A DNA stretch of 64,000 nucleotides, taken from assembly GCF_051133435.1 (NCBI RefSeq), contig NZ_JBPGNY010000002.1, forward strand, positions 186,001 through 250,000, in the 5' to 3' direction. This stretch comes from JAAYAO01 sp051133435. Lineage in GTDB: Bacteria; Actinomycetota; Actinomycetes; Propionibacteriales; Propionibacteriaceae. The position numbers were made by a program, and so were the translations under genes. Of this stretch, positions 59,996 to 64,000 are shown piece by piece (the first letter of the stretch is position 1; every line of letters starts with the position of its first letter). The notes below the pieces were generated by a model. That model saw only the letters and a list, made by a program, of their open reading frames with translations, was not told the origin of the DNA and made no database searches.

Positions 59996-61351
59996 ATGGC
60001 AACGCGCAAGGACCTCCTCAAGGCCCACGCGTTCGTCACCCAACGGCTCAAGGCCGCCCTGGTCAGCCGCCGCCCCGATGATGCCGAACGGCCGCTGCGC
60101 CGGTTGGGTACCGGGCTGTTCGCTTCGGTGATGATCGGGGTGCTGATCACCGCCGGTTTCGGTGTGGTCGGGTTGGTGCGCGGCGGCACGTCCACCTCAT
60201 GGCAGGACAAGGACCACGTGATCGTGAACTCCGAGACGGGGGCGGTGTTCGCCTACCTGGCCGGTGAGTTGTACCCGGCCAGCAACATCACCTCGGCCAA
60301 GCTGGCCACCGGCGGGGCCGAGTTGAAGAAGCTGAAGTCGCGCTCGCTGCGGGGCTTTCCGGAGCAGAACCCGATCGGTATCGAGGGTGCGCCCAAGCAG
60401 TTGCCCGACCCCAAGTCGATGGGGGCCTACCCGCTGCGGGTGTGCAGTACCGCCCCCGACGACAAGGATCAGCGCTTCACCACCCTGGAGGTCGGCGCCG
60501 GGGACGTCCCCGACGGCAACGCCACCTTCGCGGCCCGGGATTCCTCCGGTGAGGTGTACTTGATCGTGAACGGCCGGGCCCACCCGGTGCCCACTCCCGA
60601 GGGCAGCAGCATTCCCCCGGTGCTGTCCTTCCTGGGCTTCAACACCGTGGTCGAGCCCGGTGACCGGTTCCTGAACACGCTGCCGGCCGGCAGCCCGCTG
60701 GAAGCCCTGGACATCCCGAAGTTCGGTGAGCAGTCGGTGCGTCCGCCCAATGCGGGCTCGACCAAGATCGGTTCGCTGTTCCATGTCGAAGGGGCCACCA
60801 CCACCTACTACGTCCTGCTCGAGGACGGCCTGGCCGAGATCGCACCCCTGGAAAGTGCGGTGCTGGCGGCCGAGCACGACATCGAGAGCACCCCGATCAG
60901 CGCCGCCGAGGCGGCCCGGGTGATCGGTACCGAGCAGATCTCCAAACCCGACGTACCGCGCACCCTGCCCGAACCCGACCGCAATGTGGCCGACCCGAGT
61001 TCGGTGGCGGTGTGTGCCTCCTGGCCCGATGCCGATTCCGAACCCCGGCTGGCCCTGGCGGTCGACACCCCCGAAGCGGGCACCGCGGCCAGCACCGTCC
61101 AGGCCGCCGATGTGGTGGTGATGCCGACCCTGCACGGTGCGCTGGTCACCGCCGAATCCGGTGACACCGCGATTCTGGTCACCGAGTCGAAGCGTTTCGG
61201 AATCGCCTCGGACGAGGATCGGGGGGCGCTGGGCTACGGGGAGTTGACCCCCGAACGCATTCCCACCGCAATTCTGACGCTGATTCCCGAGGGCCTGGAC
61301 CCGGGTCTGATGTTGTCCAAGGACGCGGCCCTGCAACCGGTGGGCCGGTGA
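59996..61351 (+). CDS. eccB: Type VII secretion membrane protein EccB
   Basis: 451 aa. The N-terminal ATRKDLLKAHAFVTQRLKAALV is diagnostic. One membrane helix (about 37-62) is followed by the repeat-containing extracytoplasmic domain with NPIGIEGAPKQLP and paired Cys (VCSTAPDDKD and VCASWPD). EccB projects outside the membrane above the EccC/D pore. It heads a plus-strand run continuing into the WXG100 genes, though a 174-nt gap with promoter-like features separates them. Confidence 0.94.
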   Translation: MATRKDLLKAHAFVTQRLKAALVSRRPDDAERPLRRLGTGLFASVMIGVLITAGFGVVGLVRGGTSTSWQDKDHVIVNSETGAVFAYLAGELYPASNITSAKLATGGAELKKLKSRSLRGFPEQNPIGIEGAPKQLPDPKSMGAYPLRVCSTAPDDKDQRFTTLEVGAGDVPDGNATFAARDSSGEVYLIVNGRAHPVPTPEGSSIPPVLSFLGFNTVVEPGDRFLNTLPAGSPLEALDIPKFGEQSVRPPNAGSTKIGSLFHVEGATTTYYVLLEDGLAEIAPLESAVLAAEHDIESTPISAAEAARVIGTEQISKPDVPRTLPEPDRNVADPSSVAVCASWPDADSEPRLALAVDTPEAGTAASTVQAADVVVMPTLHGALVTAESGDTAILVTESKRFGIASDEDRGALGYGELTPERIPTAILTLIPEGLDPGLMLSKDAALQPVGR

Positions 61352-61363
61352 CCACAGCTCGTC

Positions 61364-61400
61364 TGAGCACCCGTACTCAATTTCGGCCGGATGCCGAAAT
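61364..61400. promoter_or_regulatory. Regulatory region of the esx genes with two inverted repeats
   Basis: TGAGCACCCGTACTCA (61364-61379) matches 15 of 16 bases of the palindrome beside the whiB-like gene (25631-25646, read on the other strand). Directly after it, ATTTCGG-N7-CCGAAAT (61380-61400) is a second inverted repeat. TAGTGT at 61430-61435 is a possible -10. The first WXG100 ATG is at 61526. Confidence 0.5.
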
Positions 61401-61525
61401 CGGACGAAAACACTGACCCATAGGGCCGTTAGTGTCGAACACCAGATGGAACGCCGGATGCGACAACGCGCGTCAGGTTCACACGTAAGCGGGCGTCAGC
61501 CCGAAACTACTTGGAGGACATCATC

Positions 61526-61843
61526 ATGTCGGGTAACACCTCTGTTGACCGCGCAGAAATGGCCAAGGCGGCCGGCCAGATCGAAGAATCCGCCAACGCT
61601 ATCGACGGCGTGCAGCGCAACCTGCAGAGCCGCGTTCAGGGCCTCATCGGCTCGGGCTGGCAGGGTAACGCCGCGCAGGCCTTCCTGAACGCCTTCACCG
61701 ACTTCGACAGCCAGTTCGCCCGCGTACAGCAGGCCCTGGTCGGCATCCACGAGAACCTCTCGTCGACCCAGATGAAGTACAGCAGCACCGAAGAAGAGCA
61801 GGCCCAGTCGACCAACGCGATCTCCGCGATCCTCAACGGCTGA
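61526..61843 (+). CDS. WXG100 family type VII secretion substrate (EsxA/EsxB-like)
   Basis: 105 aa helical hairpin. The turn motif is W45-Q-G47 (GSGWQGNAA). The C-terminal helix carries Y85-S-S-T-E89, the YxxxD/E export signal. GGAGGA lies 7 nt before the ATG at 61526. High expression is likely, judging by the good ribosome-binding site and uniform preferred codons. It presumably dimerises with the WXG100 protein encoded 42 nt downstream and is exported by the adjacent Ecc machinery. Confidence 0.93.
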   Translation: MSGNTSVDRAEMAKAAGQIEESANAIDGVQRNLQSRVQGLIGSGWQGNAAQAFLNAFTDFDSQFARVQQALVGIHENLSSTQMKYSSTEEEQAQSTNAISAILNG

Positions 61844-61885
61844 CCACCACCCCATCAACCACAGATCATTTAGGAGAAGAGCACA

Positions 61886-62179
61886 GTGTCTGACTTCACT
61901 TCGGTAAACGCCGGTGCGATGCAGCAGGGCATCGCCGACCTGAACACCGCCTACAAGGCCCTCACCGAGCAGCTGTCGACCCTCGAGGGCCAGCTGAACT
62001 CCTCGCTCGCCCAGTGGGACGGCGCCGCCCGTGAGGCCTACCGCGCCGCCAAGTCCGAATGGGACGGTGCCGCGAACCACATGGGAGAGGTGATCGCCAA
62101 GATGCAGCAGGTGATGACCCAGATCTCCGAGAACTACGACTCCAACGAGCGAGCCATCCAGGGTTCTTGGGGCGCCTGA
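61886..62179 (+). CDS. WXG100 family type VII secretion substrate, second partner
   Basis: 97 aa. W44-D-G46 is the turn motif and Y84-D-S-N-E88 the YxxxD/E signal, so both members of the pair carry an export signal, unlike EsxA/EsxB where one partner dominates. GTG start after AGGAGAAG. Likely forms a four-helix heterodimer with the upstream protein. Confidence 0.92.
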   Translation: MSDFTSVNAGAMQQGIADLNTAYKALTEQLSTLEGQLNSSLAQWDGAAREAYRAAKSEWDGAANHMGEVIAKMQQVMTQISENYDSNERAIQGSWGA

Positions 62180-62316
62180 TTCCTCTCTGACGTGCGGATC
62201 AGCACCCCGCCCACGGTGGGTGTGTCGACTACGGTTGACGCGCCCACCGTTTCGGCCGTCCGGGGCCGCATCGCGGCCCACCACACCTTTGGCGTCACCC
62301 CCGAATGGAGCAATCC

Positions 62317-62682
62317 GTGACCGACGACTCCCGAATCAAATCCAACGTCACAGTCGACCCCGGGAGCATTGCTGCTTTTGCCACCTTTCTCGACGAGATG
62401 CTCGACGAGATCCGCGACATCGAAGACCGCCTGGAGCCCTTCGCCACCGGGGTGAAGAAAGTTGACTTCGGTGAATTCCAGACCAGCTCCGGTGCCCAGT
62501 CGCGGCACCTCACCTTGGCCGAGAAGGCTCACGAGAACGTCCGCACCCTGGCCGGACGCACCGAAGAACTCGTGCACGGTACCGACGAACTCGCCCGCCA
62601 GTACGCAAACCTGTCGGCGTTGAACGGCACCCGGGCCAATGAGATCACCACCGCGCTGAACCAACCCGTCAAGGAGGCCTGA
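62317..62682 (+). CDS. Small helical type VII secretion-associated protein
   Basis: 121 aa, predicted mostly helical (SIAAFATFLDEMLDEIRDIEDRLEPF, then TLAEKAHENVRTLAGRTEELVHGTDELARQYANLSAL), without a WXG motif. It has the size and layout of ESX secretion-associated EspC/PE-like hairpin partners. GTG 62317 has GGAG 6 nt before it; an ATG at 62305 is the alternative. Its stop overlaps the start of the long Gly/Pro-rich protein (TGATG), suggesting that it is that protein's dedicated partner or chaperone. Confidence 0.8.
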   Translation: MTDDSRIKSNVTVDPGSIAAFATFLDEMLDEIRDIEDRLEPFATGVKKVDFGEFQTSSGAQSRHLTLAEKAHENVRTLAGRTEELVHGTDELARQYANLSALNGTRANEITTALNQPVKEA

Positions 62683-64000
62683 TGCAGCCGCATACGAGGA
62701 TTCACGACGGTGGCGGCGGTTCCAACCTGTACGGCCGCACCCAGCGCGAGTTGCTGGCCTATGTCGCCTCCCCCGCCCTGAACACGCTGGACGAGGCCCA
62801 CGACATGTGGAAGGACGTTTCCACCCGGGCCGGGCAGATCCGCGAGCTGATCATCCAGCGGCTCGACCGGTTGACCGCCGAGGGCGGCTGGACCGGGGCC
62901 GGCGCGGAGGCCTACCGGACGATGATCACCGACGATCTGGTGCGTCATCTGACCGCACTGGAGGACACCGCCGACGACTACGCCAAGAAGTTGTCCCCGG
63001 TCACCGGCGCGATCTCGACGTCCTGGCGCACCGCCGAGCAGAACAACATCCCCTGGGATGTGCAGACCCAATGGAAGACCCGCCGGCAGCATGTCGACCA
63101 GAGCATCTTCGGCAAGTTCGACGAGTTCTTCACCGGTGAGGACGAGGCCTACGAGGAAGCCAAGGCCAACGCGCCGACCGAGGTCGTCGACGGCAATGAA
63201 GCGATCGTGAAGACCGTTCCGAAGCCGGAGTGGGATTCCGCGCTGGCGGCGAACCCCGACCTCCCGCCCCCGCTGATCTTCCAGGCCGTGTCGTCGCCGG
63301 TGACCCGGTTGACCCATCAGTTCGACCGGTTGCTCGAGTGGGTGCACCTCAACGACACACCGCACAGCAATGTGCAGGGCGCCGCGCTGTCGGTCGAGAC
63401 GGCGATGTCGGACTACCAGCCCGATGACTTCCCCACCTTCGAGTATCGCGGTGGGGCTTACAGCGAAAAGCAGACCGACACCCCTGCTCCGCCGGCGCCC
63501 ACACCCCCCGGCGGTGGCGGCGGCAGCGGTGGTGGCGGCGGTGGCAGCACCACTCCGCCCGGCGGCGGTGGCGGAGGCGACACGACTCCCCCCGGCGGCG
63601 GTGGCGGTGGTGGCGGCAGCACCACTCCGCCCGGTGGCGGTGGTGGCGGTGGCGGAGGCCCGGTGCCGATGCCTCCGCCCGGTGGCCCGATCGACGACCC
63701 GCCCGGTGGCTGGGTCGGACCCCCGCCCGAGGGGCCCATTGTCGAGGTGCCCATCGTGGACGACCCGCCCCGCGGGCCGATCATCGAGGCTCCCGAAGTC
63801 CCGATCGTCGAACCTCCCGGTGGGATCGGTGATCCGCCGGGTGGACCGATCGAGCCTCCCGGTGGCCCGATCGGCGAGCGTGACCCCGGAACCTCTCCGG
63901 CCGGTCTCGGCGGGATCGGTGGCCCGGTCGGGTCGCCGGCTCCGACCGGTGCGGTGATGACCGGTTCCCCGGCCCCGCAGCCGGGTGGCATCGGTGCGAT
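62682..64000 (+). CDS. Long WXG-type, Gly/Pro-rich putative ESX substrate, 3' end outside window
   Basis: Open frame of 439 codons from ATG 62682 to the window end with no stop. Residues 15-115 form helices around W70-T-G72 (EGGWTGAGAEAY), a WXG-like hairpin. Residues 120-260 are an acidic, Trp-containing helical region with no known motif. From about 269 the chain becomes low complexity: blocks of 6-9 Gly alternating with STTPP or DTTPP, then PPGGPI, EPPGG and related Pro/Gly repeats. Length, an N-terminal hairpin and cotranslation with a small helical partner suggest a secreted effector or surface protein of the adjacent ESX system. It may end in a toxin or wall-binding domain beyond the window. 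Confidence 0.8.
   Translation, partial: MQPHTRIHDGGGGSNLYGRTQRELLAYVASPALNTLDEAHDMWKDVSTRAGQIRELIIQRLDRLTAEGGWTGAGAEAYRTMITDDLVRHLTALEDTADDYAKKLSPVTGAISTSWRTAEQNNIPWDVQTQWKTRRQHVDQSIFGKFDEFFTGEDEAYEEAKANAPTEVVDGNEAIVKTVPKPEWDSALAANPDLPPPLIFQAVSSPVTRLTHQFDRLLEWVHLNDTPHSNVQGAALSVETAMSDYQPDDFPTFEYRGGAYSEKQTDTPAPPAPTPPGGGGGSGGGGGGSTTPPGGGGGGDTTPPGGGGGGGGSTTPPGGGGGGGGGPVPMPPPGGPIDDPPGGWVGPPPEGPIVEVPIVDDPPRGPIIEAPEVPIVEPPGGIGDPPGGPIEPPGGPIGERDPGTSPAGLGGIGGPVGSPAPTGAVMTGSPAPQPGGIGA

Noticed and set aside
63490..63660. Regularly spaced GGCGGTGGC-type repeats resembling a repeat array
   Set aside because: They are in-frame codons for a Gly/Pro/Thr low-complexity segment, not a CRISPR or intergenic array.

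Overview
The window is high-GC DNA from an actinobacterium. Lineage markers are a WhiB-type regulator, the proteasome activator Bpa, a mycobacterial-type type VII (ESX) secretion locus with EccB/C/D/E and mycosin, a GTP-dependent PEP carboxykinase, LytR-CpsA-Psr and LtaS-type envelope enzymes, and an MptB-like mannosyltransferase. No PE/PPE pair or mycolate gene is visible, so a non-mycolate group such as the Propionibacteriales is plausible; that placement is inference. About 55 protein genes and three tRNAs cover nearly all of the sequence. No insertion sequence, integrase, CRISPR array or prophage was seen.

Layout. 1-3.4 kb: tail of an unknown gene, Eis-like acetyltransferase, pyridoxine kinase, ArsC-family protein, a 75-aa protein and tRNA-Arg. 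3.4-6.8 kb (minus): a compact meta-cleavage lower-pathway operon (hydratase, acylating acetaldehyde dehydrogenase, 4-hydroxy-2-oxovalerate aldolase) ending in an unusual half-length hydratase homologue. 7-11 kb: PEPCK, then amt-PII. 11-16.6 kb: tRNA-Ser(GCT), LtaS-like and LCP envelope enzymes, a quinone oxidoreductase, and tRNA-Ser(TGA) abutting a small membrane protein. 16.7-22.6 kb: a dipeptide/oligopeptide ABC transporter operon (two permeases, fused double ATPase, lipoprotein receptor). 22.7-26.2 kb: serS, HAD phosphatase, a WhiB-HTH protein and bpa. 26.3-30.2 kb: a heterodimeric ABC exporter whose two ATPase domains are degenerate in complementary ways.

30.2-41.7 kb: an ornithine cyclodeaminase-family gene and a MoaB/Mog gene, then a complete minus-strand nitrate respiration block, narG-narH-narJ-narI-narK1-narK2, with a MobA-like gene upstream. 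41.7-51.2 kb: a PAP2-lipid kinase fusion, a ketopantoate reductase-family gene, a Lon-N protein, two anchored extracytoplasmic proteins, prephenate dehydratase, a DUF2510-type protein, and two glycosyltransferases. 51.2-64 kb: a type VII secretion locus with alternating strands: mycP and eccC (minus), eccD (plus), an unknown gene and eccE (minus), eccB and two WXG100 proteins (plus), a helical accessory protein, and a long Gly/Pro-rich WXG-type protein that runs off the end.

A recurring feature is a TAnnnT hexamer 6-8 nt before a start codon that has no Shine-Dalgarno (Eis-like, arsC, ltaS-like, serS, bpa, moaB, mobA, the PAP2 fusion, panE, pheA, GT2, eccD). This predicts many leaderless mRNAs and helped choose starts. 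By contrast, operon-internal genes mostly overlap by 1-8 nt (ATGA, GTGA, TGATG), suggesting translational coupling.
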